From positions 36,258-100,257 of the forward strand of contig JBAZZE010000002.1 of NCBI GenBank assembly GCA_041658955.1: 64,000 bases of DNA. The letters are read 5' to 3'. Made by a program: the position numbers and the translations under genes. Positions 34,511 through 43,744 of this stretch are shown in pieces. Under the pieces are notes generated by a model, which saw only the letters and a program-made list of their open reading frames with translations, made no database searches and was not told the origin of the DNA. Origin of the DNA: UBA2283 sp041658955 (lineage in GTDB: Bacteria > Patescibacteriota > Microgenomatia > UBA12405). Each line of letters starts with the position of its first letter. The stretch's first letter is position 1.

Positions 34511-35791
34511 ATGATTAGTTTGTTTAATTATCCACCAACTGAGGAACAAATTTGGATTCTGATGAAAGTGGGAATCGGCGGTGAAGCTGGGCTATTAGCT
34601 TTGCGGATATTGACAATTTTATTAACGGGAATAGTTTTGTGGTTGTGGTTTAGTAAACTCAAAAATATATTATCGATAAAAAGTTCGATATTAGCAGTTG
34701 GCTTGCTTTTAATATCCCCCACAATGTGGGTGTTATGTTGGTCATATCCGTTAATGATAGTAAAAATAGCTGTAGTGCTTTTGATACTGTCATATTTAAA
34801 AACCAAATGGTGGGTGGTGGTACTTATATTACTAGGAATTGGATTTTATAATGTGAAATTCCTTAAACAAAATCCGGCAATATTATCGAAGATAACTATG
34901 GCTGATGCCAAAAATGAAGTAAATATGAGATTTATGTCGGAGGATAGCTTGCGAATAAAAATGGAATTACCTTTGTGGTGGCGACGAATAGGTTATAACA
35001 AAATTTTTATTACTTATCGTGAGGTTTTGGCTGAAGCTTTACCTTTTCTTGATTTGGAAACTCTTTATTTTCAGGAAGTACATCCGATGGAGCAAAAGTC
35101 AGTGGTTTTGTTTTATTGGCCGGAAGTTTTTATATTAGTAATCGGAATTTATTTTTGGGTCACTTCAAAGATAAATAAAAACGCTATGAACATGCTGGTA
35201 ATTTTGATACTAATTGCTTTTACTGATTATTTATTTTCAAATACGGTGGTATACCAACGATTTATTTTGATGTTAATTCCACTGTCTTTAATTATGGCGA
35301 CTGGTGCTGAAAAAATATTGACTAATAATAAATATATCGGTGGATTGGTGACTATGGTGGTGCTGTATGCAGTCTATGTTAATGGTTATGACATTACTCA
35401 CCGAGCTGACTTTTGGCTAGACAATCGTCCGTTAGTCTATAAATCTTGGTATGCCGGAATCAGAACTCTTGGTGTTGAAAATTATCCAAAAATTTATATT
35501 TCAACCCTGATCGGTAACAGTGATAATTACTGTTGGTTTTATCTTGGAGAACAATGTAAGTCTGAAAGGTTCGTATTCAATAGTTTTGATCTTTCTAAGG
35601 GTAATATTGATAATGGTCTATATGCTGGGTTTACAGGTGAATTTGTTGGCCCAAGATTTAAAAATGATTTTAATACTGATTGGGAAACCCAACTCCCATC
35701 ATTGGGACTGACTTTAATTTCAAAAGAAAATATTCGAGATACTGTGGCGTACAAGTATGGTAACGATATTGGTTTAGTGGTCAAAAAATGA
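34511..35791 (+). CDS. GT-C-like membrane protein lacking the N-terminal catalytic loop
   Basis: 426 residues, about nine hydrophobic segments. It begins at FNYPPTEEQIWILMKVGIGG, which corresponds to the part of GT-C proteins after the first helix and the acidic loop, so the DE motif is absent. WWRRIGYNKIFITYREVLAE followed by FLDLETLYFQE resembles the central loop before the outer domain of neighbours. The C-terminal domain ends with KENIRDTVAYKYGND. A -10 box and an ATG precede it directly, so the shortened N-terminus looks real. It may be inactive, a partner subunit, or a remnant. It overlaps the next gene by 4 bp. Confidence 0.65.
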   Translation: MISLFNYPPTEEQIWILMKVGIGGEAGLLALRILTILLTGIVLWLWFSKLKNILSIKSSILAVGLLLISPTMWVLCWSYPLMIVKIAVVLLILSYLKTKWWVVVLILLGIGFYNVKFLKQNPAILSKITMADAKNEVNMRFMSEDSLRIKMELPLWWRRIGYNKIFITYREVLAEALPFLDLETLYFQEVHPMEQKSVVLFYWPEVFILVIGIYFWVTSKINKNAMNMLVILILIAFTDYLFSNTVVYQRFILMLIPLSLIMATGAEKILTNNKYIGGLVTMVVLYAVYVNGYDITHRADFWLDNRPLVYKSWYAGIRTLGVENYPKIYISTLIGNSDNYCWFYLGEQCKSERFVFNSFDLSKGNIDNGLYAGFTGEFVGPRFKNDFNTDWETQLPSLGLTLISKENIRDTVAYKYGNDIGLVVKK

Positions 35792-37440
35792 AATCAAAGA
35801 TAGCTATTATAATCGTGGTGGTAACGATGGTGTTGGGAATAATCTTACGGTTTACTGGACTTGATAAGTCCCCTCCCTCACTAGGATTTGATGAAGCAGC
35901 TCTTGGTTACAATGCTTATTCACTTTTACTTACCGGAAAAGATGAATATGGAAATTTTTTACCAATATCTTTACGCTCCTTTAATGATTTTAAACCGGCT
36001 TTATATGGGTATTTGACTATTCCTTTTATTAAAGTGTTTGGTCTAAATGAATCGTCAGTACGAATGGTGTCGGCTGTGGCAGGGATTGTGTCATTGTGGT
36101 TTTTATATAAATTTTTGTCAGTTTTTATAAAGGACAAACTAGTTTGTAGCTTAGTATTTTTATGGCTGTCTTTTGAACCGTGGAGACTGCATTTTTCCAG
36201 AAACGCTTTTGAGACACATCTCTCATCAGCATTCTTTTTAATGGGTGCTTATTTTTTAATAAAAAATAAAAAGATACTTTGGAGTTTATTGTTCTTTGGT
36301 CTGTCTGCCTATAGCTATCATTCGGCTCGATTGAGTGTGCCAATGTTGATAGTACTTTGGGGAATAGACCCTTTAAAATGGTTTTGGATGGATAGTGTCA
36401 AGGAAATGGTTACCTCAGTTTGGAATGGAGTAACTAAAATGTGGTGGATACTGGCACTATTTATTATTATAGTCATTCCAGTATTTATGGCCAATAGTAG
36501 TTTGGTGTTGACTCGATTTAATCAAGAAAACGTATTCAAAAGATTTTATCCATACGCACCAAAAGAATTTGTACAAGGTATAAACCCCTTTTTGTCGTTT
36601 AACTCAAATGCTTTGTATTACTTTGGAGGAATCATAAGTGGTCATGTGATGTCTTACTTCTCTCCGATTAATTTGAATTCGAGAATATACGCTTGGGTAA
36701 AAATGTCACCACAATTTATACCGGGAATGGGGATGTTGGGATGGATTGAAGGAGTAGTGTTTTTATTTGGGTTGGTAGTGGTCTTTAAAAACCTAAGAAA
36801 ATCTTTTGAACACCGCTATCTTATTTATTGGATGATTTCTGGAATTGCTCCGGCGGCGGTTACTTGGACTTGGTATCACCCATTACGTTCTTTAAATATA
36901 TTTCCGGCGATTGAAATAATAGTGGCCCTGGGAGCGGTGGAGATATTAAGGATGATTAAAAACAAGCTGTGGTATGTCTTAATCGCTGTTATTTTAATAA
37001 TAAGTGTGGTTTACACTATTAATAACGAATTGCTTTATAGTGCCTATGAAAACCATGGTGAATATCAACCGGGAGGTTTTAGAGAAGGAATGATGACTCT
37101 AAAAGAATTATCAAAAGATTATGATCAAGTAATAATTGATTCTCCTCATGCCCAGAGCTTTATATTTGTACTTTTTTATCAAAAAATTGATCCAAATATT
37201 GTCCATAAATATGCAGATATTCGACCCAAGCCGGGGGTGGAGGGAAATTTAAACTTTAACTTTGAGAAATTTGTTTTTAGACCAATTGATTGGCCCAAGG
37301 ATAGGAATCTGAAGAAAACGATTATTTGGACTGATGACACGATGAGTAAAGAAGAGATTGAGGCCATTCCAGGTGCTAAACTACGTATGGTAGTGCCGAA
37401 CGCTTTATATGACACTGCTAGAATAATAACCATCGAATAA
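35788..37440 (+). CDS. GT-C membrane glycosyltransferase, PMT/ArnT-like
   Basis: 550 residues. Catalytic Asp35-Glu36 in GFDEAALGYNAYSLLLTGKD, then RSFNDFKPALYGYLTIPF, clearly related to the loops at 26578 and 28169 on the other strand. EPWRLHFSRNAFETH (about 130-144) is the second luminal motif. The outer domain (about 420-550) holds AQSFIFVLFYQKIDPN. The ATG overlaps the upstream stop in an ATGA arrangement. Presumably it transfers one sugar from a polyprenyl carrier to an outer acceptor. Confidence 0.86.
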   Translation: MKSKIAIIIVVVTMVLGIILRFTGLDKSPPSLGFDEAALGYNAYSLLLTGKDEYGNFLPISLRSFNDFKPALYGYLTIPFIKVFGLNESSVRMVSAVAGIVSLWFLYKFLSVFIKDKLVCSLVFLWLSFEPWRLHFSRNAFETHLSSAFFLMGAYFLIKNKKILWSLLFFGLSAYSYHSARLSVPMLIVLWGIDPLKWFWMDSVKEMVTSVWNGVTKMWWILALFIIIVIPVFMANSSLVLTRFNQENVFKRFYPYAPKEFVQGINPFLSFNSNALYYFGGIISGHVMSYFSPINLNSRIYAWVKMSPQFIPGMGMLGWIEGVVFLFGLVVVFKNLRKSFEHRYLIYWMISGIAPAAVTWTWYHPLRSLNIFPAIEIIVALGAVEILRMIKNKLWYVLIAVILIISVVYTINNELLYSAYENHGEYQPGGFREGMMTLKELSKDYDQVIIDSPHAQSFIFVLFYQKIDPNIVHKYADIRPKPGVEGNLNFNFEKFVFRPIDWPKDRNLKKTIIWTDDTMSKEEIEAIPGAKLRMVVPNALYDTARIITIE

Positions 37441-37441
37441 G

Positions 37442-38662
37442 ATGAGAAAAATATTGTTATTGGCGGCGACATTATATTTACTGGTAGCACCTTTCACTTA
37501 TCATCCTGATAATAAACTGGTACTGTACTACGCAACTCTAGGTAACGGAAAAGTTTGGGATATCTATAGCTACCTCAATACAAATTATGATGCTGCTCCG
37601 AAGTTCCACTATCCACCAATGCATTATTGGGTGGTGAAAGCAGAATACCCGCTAGTTAGACTGGTTGGTGGAAAGGGAATTGAAAATTGGTTAAGACGAG
37701 GGGCAAACGAGGCTTTTGATGACCCTAATATATTTATATATAATTTGGCAACAAAACTGCCTATCTTAGGATTGGTGCTGCTAACCGGTTGGTTAATATT
37801 CAAAATCTGTTTGCAACAGGGATTTAATAATTACAAATCGAGGTGGGCGGCTGCTATATGGTTGTTTAATCCAATTATTTTTTATAGTGCTATTGTCATG
37901 GGACAAAACGACATGTTGGCGATTGCTCCGTTTATGGTGGGTTGGTACTTGATGAGTTCATATCCTTGGGTAGCGTTTGCAATATTCGGAATAGCTAGTG
38001 GAATAAAAACATACCCGTTAATATGGGCAATATATTTGGCATTTACTTATGTAAAGTTCCCCATTTGGAAACGACTTGGACTAGTTATGGTCAGTATAGG
38101 TATCTATTATCTGACAATGGCACCATTTTTGAGATATGAATACTTTAGGACTGATGTTTTGTATTCTGGTTTGGCGACACGGATGTTTGAAGCTGGAATT
38201 GATATTGGACTGGGTGATAGAGTACTGATTGTGCCACTACTATTGGGAATACTTTTGTTGGTGGCTATAAGTAAAAAAATAGGTAAATCATTTGTGAATA
38301 CTGCTAAATTATTGGTCGCAGTTAATTTAATCATTTTAGGTTTTATCCATTTTCATCCCCAGTGGTTTATTTGGATAGTACCTTTCTTATCGATATATCT
38401 TGCATCACATAAAAAAGATTTTTTGAGTTTATGGCTTTTATTGGGAGTTATGGTTGGAGTGGTGTTGCTTTTTGATGATAAGTTTTTATACTGGGGACTA
38501 TTGAGTCCTTTAAACAATGGACTGTTAAACTTGCCTTTAATTCGTGATGTATTGGTTGCTAAAGGCATGGATGTGATGTTGCTGTCGAATTTACTACATA
38601 CTTTGGCAGCGGCTGTTGGTGGTTATTGGTTTTGGAAAGTATTAAGTGAAAAGAACAAATAG
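37442..38662 (+). CDS. GT87/DUF2029-like membrane mannosyltransferase candidate
   Basis: 406 residues with about ten hydrophobic segments and no C-terminal outer domain. The first loop has GNGKVWDIYSYL and then FHYPPMHYWVVKAEYP. The later motif IFYSAIVMGQNDMLAIAPFM and SGIKTYPLIWAIYLAF are the Q.D and K.YP blocks common to PimE-like GT87 and PIG-M-like GT-C enzymes, where Asp acts as base. This makes it a different subclass from its PMT-like neighbours. It starts 1 bp after the upstream stop. Donor is probably polyprenyl-phosphate mannose. Confidence 0.75.
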   Translation: MRKILLLAATLYLLVAPFTYHPDNKLVLYYATLGNGKVWDIYSYLNTNYDAAPKFHYPPMHYWVVKAEYPLVRLVGGKGIENWLRRGANEAFDDPNIFIYNLATKLPILGLVLLTGWLIFKICLQQGFNNYKSRWAAAIWLFNPIIFYSAIVMGQNDMLAIAPFMVGWYLMSSYPWVAFAIFGIASGIKTYPLIWAIYLAFTYVKFPIWKRLGLVMVSIGIYYLTMAPFLRYEYFRTDVLYSGLATRMFEAGIDIGLGDRVLIVPLLLGILLLVAISKKIGKSFVNTAKLLVAVNLIILGFIHFHPQWFIWIVPFLSIYLASHKKDFLSLWLLLGVMVGVVLLFDDKFLYWGLLSPLNNGLLNLPLIRDVLVAKGMDVMLLSNLLHTLAAAVGGYWFWKVLSEKNK

Positions 38663-39233
38663 ACCTCTTCGAATATTTGTTGTTCTATTGGGAATAATGT
38701 TGTTTTTGGCTGGGTTATTTTTGGTGGTGTCAGTGATACCCTCAAAAGTTACGGTTGAAAACTTTAGGCTATATTCCACTTTATTCCCTAATTTATCGGA
38801 AAAGCAAAAATTTGAAGCCAATTTTGTATCTATTTATCCTGGTTTGGAGCGGATTGATGTATTGTTCAAAAACCCAAATTTAGAAAGTCGGGATGAGTTG
38901 AAAATAAAAATATTGAGAAATAGCGGTGAGATAGTTTATCAACAGGACTTTTCGGGATTTAATTTTGGTGATACTTCACATGCTAGACTCGATTTTCCAA
39001 AAGGAACCGTAAGAAAAGGAGAAAACTTGTCGGTGTTAGTTGAATTGACCAAGGTAATCGATGGGAAATTAATGGTGGGAACAAAAAATGGTGAATTGAA
39101 TTTTATTCAATACTACAATTCGAATACTGCTGGCGCTGTAGTGGGTAGAATGGTGAATACTTTGAACAAGGTTGTTGGTCAGCCTATTGTGGTTTTGTTA
39201 CCAATAGCTTTTGGAGTGATGACAATATGGTAG
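38646..39233 (+). CDS. Small membrane-anchored beta-domain protein, unknown function
   Basis: 195 residues. A basic N-terminus (MKRTNRPLR) leads to one membrane helix (about 10-30). A predicted all-beta outer domain (35-155) contains FEANFVSIYPGLERIDVLFK and GEIVYQQDFSGFNFGD, with alternating hydrophobic residues like a jelly roll. The C-terminus has a second hydrophobic stretch (177-195). The start is GTG at 38646, overlapping the previous gene by 17 bp; the end overlaps the next by 7 bp. It could bind carbohydrate or assist its GT-C neighbours. I recognise no named family. Confidence 0.6.
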   Translation: MKRTNRPLRIFVVLLGIMLFLAGLFLVVSVIPSKVTVENFRLYSTLFPNLSEKQKFEANFVSIYPGLERIDVLFKNPNLESRDELKIKILRNSGEIVYQQDFSGFNFGDTSHARLDFPKGTVRKGENLSVLVELTKVIDGKLMVGTKNGELNFIQYYNSNTAGAVVGRMVNTLNKVVGQPIVVLLPIAFGVMTIW

Positions 39234-40804
39234 CTATTATCAAAAAGAATATTTGGCTAATTTTAATCTTATTTTTGGCGATTGGGTTGCGGATGTATCG
39301 GTTGGATTATCTTGAATTATTTGGCGACGAAGTTGATGCTGGATATCAAAGTTATTCGATATTATTACACGCTAAAGATTATCGAGGAAATTGGCTGCCA
39401 CCATATATGGAAAGTTTTTCAGAATGGAGAGCGCCAGGATTGATGTATACAATGGTGCCGTTTATTAAACTATTGGGATTGAATGAATGGGGAGTGCGGA
39501 TGCCGTCGGTCTTTTTTGGAGTGGTGTCTATAGTCGGGTTTTATTGGCTGTTACTAAGATTAAAAGCGTCCAAAAAAGTAGCTTTATGGTCAGTATTGTT
39601 TTTAGCCATTTCTCCGTGGCATATCCAATATAGCCGATCGGCTTTTGAACTGACACTACTATCGGCAATGTTGGTATGGGGTATGGGTTATTTACATAAG
39701 GGAATTATTGAAAAGAAAAATATTTATGTTGTATGGTCAGCTCTGGTATTTTCTATCTCTATTTATACCTACAATACGGCTAATATTTATGTTCCATTAT
39801 TTTGTATAGTGATGCTAATTCTGTTTAGAGCTAACTTAAAACAAGCTTTTGTTTTGATAGTTTCCGGGGCGATTATTTGTCTACCACTTATATACCAAAT
39901 AGTCTTTGGTCATGCCGCAGAGAGGTTTTCAAAAGTATCAATTACCAATAATAAAGAAGTAGTGGCAATGATAAATGATTATCGAAATGCTGATAACTCG
40001 TCACTGATGTCAAAAGTATTTTTTAATAAGTACACGGTATCGATAAGACGAGTCTTGTTTAACTATACAAATGCATTTTCAGGAGACTTTTTGTTTAGAA
40101 CTGGAGATGTAACTTTTAGACATTCACTCCATCAAGTAGGATATTTGTATTGGGTGATGTTGCCACTAATAATCATTGGATTATTAAGTGCCAATAAATA
40201 TATGGTGATGTGGCTATTGATTGCTCCCATACCTTCTAGCCTGACTTATGATGGTTATAATCATGGTTCCCGATTGTTTTTATTAGTATTCCCTCTTTGT
40301 TATCTGGCTGCCAACGGATTGGCAACTGTGAAAAGACGATGGAGTGTAATTGTGGGATTGGTATTGATCTTTGAATTTGTATTTTTCCAATATTATTATT
40401 GGAATTTTTATCGTGATGAGTCTTGGAGGTGGTGGCATACCGGTTATAAATCGGCGATGACTTATGTGCTTGAGAATAAAGAACATTATGATCACGTATT
40501 GATTGATAATACCTATGAGCCAGCACTAATCAGATATTTATTTTGGAATAAAATTGATCCAAAGGAGATAACGAGTTTAGTTGATAAGGGTAATTATTGT
40601 GTTGATAAAGTGTGTTTTATGGATTTTGGAGATAAATTTGATATTAATCATCTTGATAAAAAAACTTTATATCTATTATCACAAGAAAAGAATATTGGTG
40701 GATTGCGGGATTTAGAAAAAGAACCTCCAGAAAACTCTGAAGTTTTAAAGATCGTCAGAAATTTTTACGGACAGAGTGTGTTTTATTTAGTCAGGGGTAA
40801 ATGA
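39227..40804 (+). CDS. GT-C membrane glycosyltransferase, PMT/ArnT-like
   Basis: 525 residues. Asp34-Glu35 in LFGDEVDAGYQSYSI, then ESFSEWRAPGLMYTMVPF. The second luminal block SPWHIQYSRSAFELT is near 126-140. The C-terminal outer domain includes WWHTGYKSAMTYVLENKEHY and YEPALIRYLFWNKIDP, with two cysteines (about 455, 460) close together in NYCVDKVCF that could form a disulfide. Closest paralogue in the window is the gene at 32883. The 3' end overlaps the convergent GT2 by 22 bp. Confidence 0.86.
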   Translation: MVAIIKKNIWLILILFLAIGLRMYRLDYLELFGDEVDAGYQSYSILLHAKDYRGNWLPPYMESFSEWRAPGLMYTMVPFIKLLGLNEWGVRMPSVFFGVVSIVGFYWLLLRLKASKKVALWSVLFLAISPWHIQYSRSAFELTLLSAMLVWGMGYLHKGIIEKKNIYVVWSALVFSISIYTYNTANIYVPLFCIVMLILFRANLKQAFVLIVSGAIICLPLIYQIVFGHAAERFSKVSITNNKEVVAMINDYRNADNSSLMSKVFFNKYTVSIRRVLFNYTNAFSGDFLFRTGDVTFRHSLHQVGYLYWVMLPLIIIGLLSANKYMVMWLLIAPIPSSLTYDGYNHGSRLFLLVFPLCYLAANGLATVKRRWSVIVGLVLIFEFVFFQYYYWNFYRDESWRWWHTGYKSAMTYVLENKEHYDHVLIDNTYEPALIRYLFWNKIDPKEITSLVDKGNYCVDKVCFMDFGDKFDINHLDKKTLYLLSQEKNIGGLRDLEKEPPENSEVLKIVRNFYGQSVFYLVRGK

Positions 40805-41592
40805 AGTTTTTGACTTAGCCAGATAACTCCATTGATCAAATAGTGATTGAAATAGCCATGATACTTAATACTGCTGGGAATTAGACGGCGCCATTGATTT
40901 TGAGCAGTAGCCACAGTAGTACCAGAAGCACCATGGCGATGGATTACTTGGCATTGTGGATAGTAGACAACTTGTTTGCCTAGTTTGCGGATTTGGCGAC
41001 AGAGCTCGAGATCTTCATAATAAAAAAAATATTTTTCATCCCAACCACCTATTTTTTTGTAGTCATCAGTTCTTATCATGACTGCACCACCAGAGACTGC
41101 CCAGACTGGGATTGGTACTGATGAGTTGGGAGTATATTTGGTATAGGAGCTGACTTTACCCAACCAATACTCTTTAAAGGCGTTGAGAGCAGTTTGAGGT
41201 GGCATTACCGAGCCTTGAGGGGACAAGTCAGGATTTAAAAATCTAGGGCCGAGTAATCCGATGTCGGGATTGATACGAAAATATTCAACCATATCAACAA
41301 TAGTATTATCAACCAGTTCCATATCTGAGTTTAGAAAAAACAAAGTGTCGGCAAGAGCTTTTTTGGCACCAACATTGTTGCCTTTACTAAAACCAAGATT
41401 GGAGTCATTGCGAATATAAGTGATTTCTTTTAGCTTGCCGAGTTTTTGCTGGGTGTCGTCCGTCGAGCCATTATCGACTATTATTATTTGAACAAAGCCA
41501 GCAGGAGTGTGTTTGAGAATGGTATCGATGCATTTTTTGGTAATATCGGCGGTATTCCATGTAGGGATAATTATGCTAAGTGTTGGTTTCAT
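40783..41592 (-). CDS. GT2-family glycosyltransferase (rhamnosyltransferase-like)
   Basis: 269 residues. LSIIIPTWNTADITKKCIDT (5-24), IIVDNGSTDDTQ (about 37-48), and FFLNSDMELVD with the DxD-equivalent N-S-D. PVWAVSGGAVMIRTDDY and KYFFYYEDLELCRQIRKLGK (about 186-205) give the ED catalytic loop of the WbbL/RfbF rhamnosyltransferase branch (GT2, COG1216). The latter branch commonly uses dTDP-rhamnose, but no rhamnose synthesis genes are in the window. It ends the leftward run that begins at 56893 and overlaps the YfhO-like gene by 17 bp. Confidence 0.87.
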   Translation of the reverse strand: MKPTLSIIIPTWNTADITKKCIDTILKHTPAGFVQIIIVDNGSTDDTQQKLGKLKEITYIRNDSNLGFSKGNNVGAKKALADTLFFLNSDMELVDNTIVDMVEYFRINPDIGLLGPRFLNPDLSPQGSVMPPQTALNAFKEYWLGKVSSYTKYTPNSSVPIPVWAVSGGAVMIRTDDYKKIGGWDEKYFFYYEDLELCRQIRKLGKQVVYYPQCQVIHRHGASGTTVATAQNQWRRLIPSSIKYHGYFNHYLINGVIWLSQKLHLPLTK

Positions 41593-43744
41593 GTTTTCTT
41601 TTAATTATGTATAGATATATTATAAAGGTTATTAGTGACAGAAAAGAAATATAGGTTCCATAGAGAAATGGACGGTTGATGTAGCGGAGATGAAGAGAAT
41701 ATTCCCCTTTGGGGAGCTCGATAGATTTGAAGGTACCCAGGTAATCACTTATAGGAATATCTTGGTAATTAATACTGGCCAACCAATTAAAATTATCATT
41801 ATTTTCAAATATTATTAAATTGTTTTTTTCAGTTGTCGATATTTTAAATTCCCAGGAGTTGTCAGTTTTTTTGATCAATTTTAGGCTACCTGGTTTAGTT
41901 AATTCATACATAGGTTTGTAATTGGGATTTGTCATGACGGCGACAGATCCAGTCTCTTTATAAAGTTTCCAGCCTTGATCTATAAGAGTTTTTGGAGGTA
42001 AACCACTAGGACTAATGTGATTATCTTTGTCTTTTTTGAGAACTAAGGCATATTTAACGCCCAATTCTCTGATCGTAGGAATTTCTGAAGATTTCCATTC
42101 TATAAAACGAGTGGGGTCGATAACAAGTTTTTCTGATTGAAGATATTTTAGATATGAAAGGCTGAGGGTGGGATCGTAACCTTGGGAAGAGCTGAGAGTA
42201 TAGGCTTGCCACATATTGGGAGGAAGTAATTCAGACTTTTCCCTCTCAACTCGATAGTAGTCATTCGTAGGGCGAATACTTTCTAGTAAATCATTTTTGG
42301 GAAAGTAATATGAACTGGGGGTAAACGGAGTGTATTTTACAGAAAAATATAAGAGATCAAAAAGGGTAAGACAAATTGCAATAATGTAAAATATTTTGCC
42401 TTTAAGAAAGCTACATAAAAAGAGAATAAATAATAATCCTGAGGATAAGGTTAGATTACGAATAGAAATACGTAGATGAGAATATTCTACTGACCCAAAG
42501 TATTTAAATATAAAAATAGTTAGATAGAGCGAACCAATAATTGTGAAAGGAACCATAAAGTTTATTTTTTTACCTGAGGAGAAATGTTTGGTGGCCATTA
42601 TTACCGAGGCTAAAATGGTAATAACAAATCCCCTACCTGCTGGTGACGTTGAGAGTAAAGGTATATTTAATTTGTAGATTAGAAAACCAATGGGGTATTT
42701 TGTAGATAGGAGTATTCCAAATATGAAAAGGAATATTAACCACTTGTCGAAAGTGGTGTATTTTTTGGAATTAATTTTATCTAATAACCAACTAATACAA
42801 AAAGTGAAAGGAATAATTCCGAACCAAACTAATTTTTCTTGAAAATTTGAATTAATGCCCCAATAATTATGGGTAGATGGAGTTCCAAAAAATCCTGGAG
42901 TTATGAGAGAAGAGATAATTTCAAAAGGATGTATAAATCCATAATTATTGCTTTTTACAAATTGATCAAGTGATCGAATAGAATGATTTAGAATATCAAT
43001 ACTGGGTAATAGAACAAATGAACCGGATAGTAAAGAAAGTAAGAGGGTAAAAAATGTCTTTTTAATTAGCTTTTGAGCAATTATATAAGTACCTACAATG
43101 AGTAAATAATATAAATAGGTTTGGGGATGGCCGGATAGTAATGCGAAAAGGTGAGAAATAAATAAAATTACCTTAAAACCATAATGATCTGATTCTTTTA
43201 TTTTTATTATTGAGTAAAGTGTTAGGGGAATAAAAGACAAGGTAGATGAGACTGTCCCCCAGGTAAGCCAACCAATAAAAAATGATGAAAAAGAAAACGA
43301 AAGACTCCCGAAAACAGAAGCTAGTGCGGAACCAGTAACTTTTTTAAGAAACAAGTAAGAAAATAATAAAGAAAGTAAAAGTTGAGAGGCAACAATAGCC
43401 GACATCGCGTTGATTGAGTTAAAAAGCAAATAAAAAATGTTTAAAGGAGAAAAAAGAATTGTGTGAAACCAGGGTGACATAGCCTGACCGGAAAGAGAAT
43501 ATGGATTCCAAATGGCAACATCTCCTTTTTCAAGAGAATTAAAAGCCCAATTGCGCCAGATCCAAAACTGAGAAACAGTATCGGTAAGTATGGGATTTTT
43601 TACAGGTATTCCAGCTACTGGACCTAGCTTTTGTTCAATAAAAGGATAATACATCCCCGAAATGATATCGCTGGGAATAGGGTGAAGATGGTTAAATATC
43701 CATGGCGAAAAAAAGAATGTCCAAACTAAGACTAGAAACCACAT
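41576..43744 (-). CDS. YfhO-like polytopic membrane protein
   Basis: 722 residues, the longest protein in the window. It starts with a membrane helix and the loop HPIPSDIISGMYYPF (Asp26). WNPYSLSGQAMSPWF is the N-P...G.P block, and LSGHPQTYLYYLLIVGTY is the hallmark GHPQT motif of the YfhO family. About twelve membrane segments follow, with a C-terminal outer domain near 490-690 and a last helix. B. subtilis YfhO is a GT-C-like protein that decorates lipoteichoic acid using undecaprenyl-phosphate GlcNAc. A comparable decorating role is plausible. Confidence 0.82.
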   Translation of the reverse strand: MWFLVLVWTFFFSPWIFNHLHPIPSDIISGMYYPFIEQKLGPVAGIPVKNPILTDTVSQFWIWRNWAFNSLEKGDVAIWNPYSLSGQAMSPWFHTILFSPLNIFYLLFNSINAMSAIVASQLLLSLLFSYLFLKKVTGSALASVFGSLSFSFSSFFIGWLTWGTVSSTLSFIPLTLYSIIKIKESDHYGFKVILFISHLFALLSGHPQTYLYYLLIVGTYIIAQKLIKKTFFTLLLSLLSGSFVLLPSIDILNHSIRSLDQFVKSNNYGFIHPFEIISSLITPGFFGTPSTHNYWGINSNFQEKLVWFGIIPFTFCISWLLDKINSKKYTTFDKWLIFLFIFGILLSTKYPIGFLIYKLNIPLLSTSPAGRGFVITILASVIMATKHFSSGKKINFMVPFTIIGSLYLTIFIFKYFGSVEYSHLRISIRNLTLSSGLLFILFLCSFLKGKIFYIIAICLTLFDLLYFSVKYTPFTPSSYYFPKNDLLESIRPTNDYYRVEREKSELLPPNMWQAYTLSSSQGYDPTLSLSYLKYLQSEKLVIDPTRFIEWKSSEIPTIRELGVKYALVLKKDKDNHISPSGLPPKTLIDQGWKLYKETGSVAVMTNPNYKPMYELTKPGSLKLIKKTDNSWEFKISTTEKNNLIIFENNDNFNWLASINYQDIPISDYLGTFKSIELPKGEYSLHLRYINRPFLYGTYISFLSLITFIIYLYIIKRKHETNT

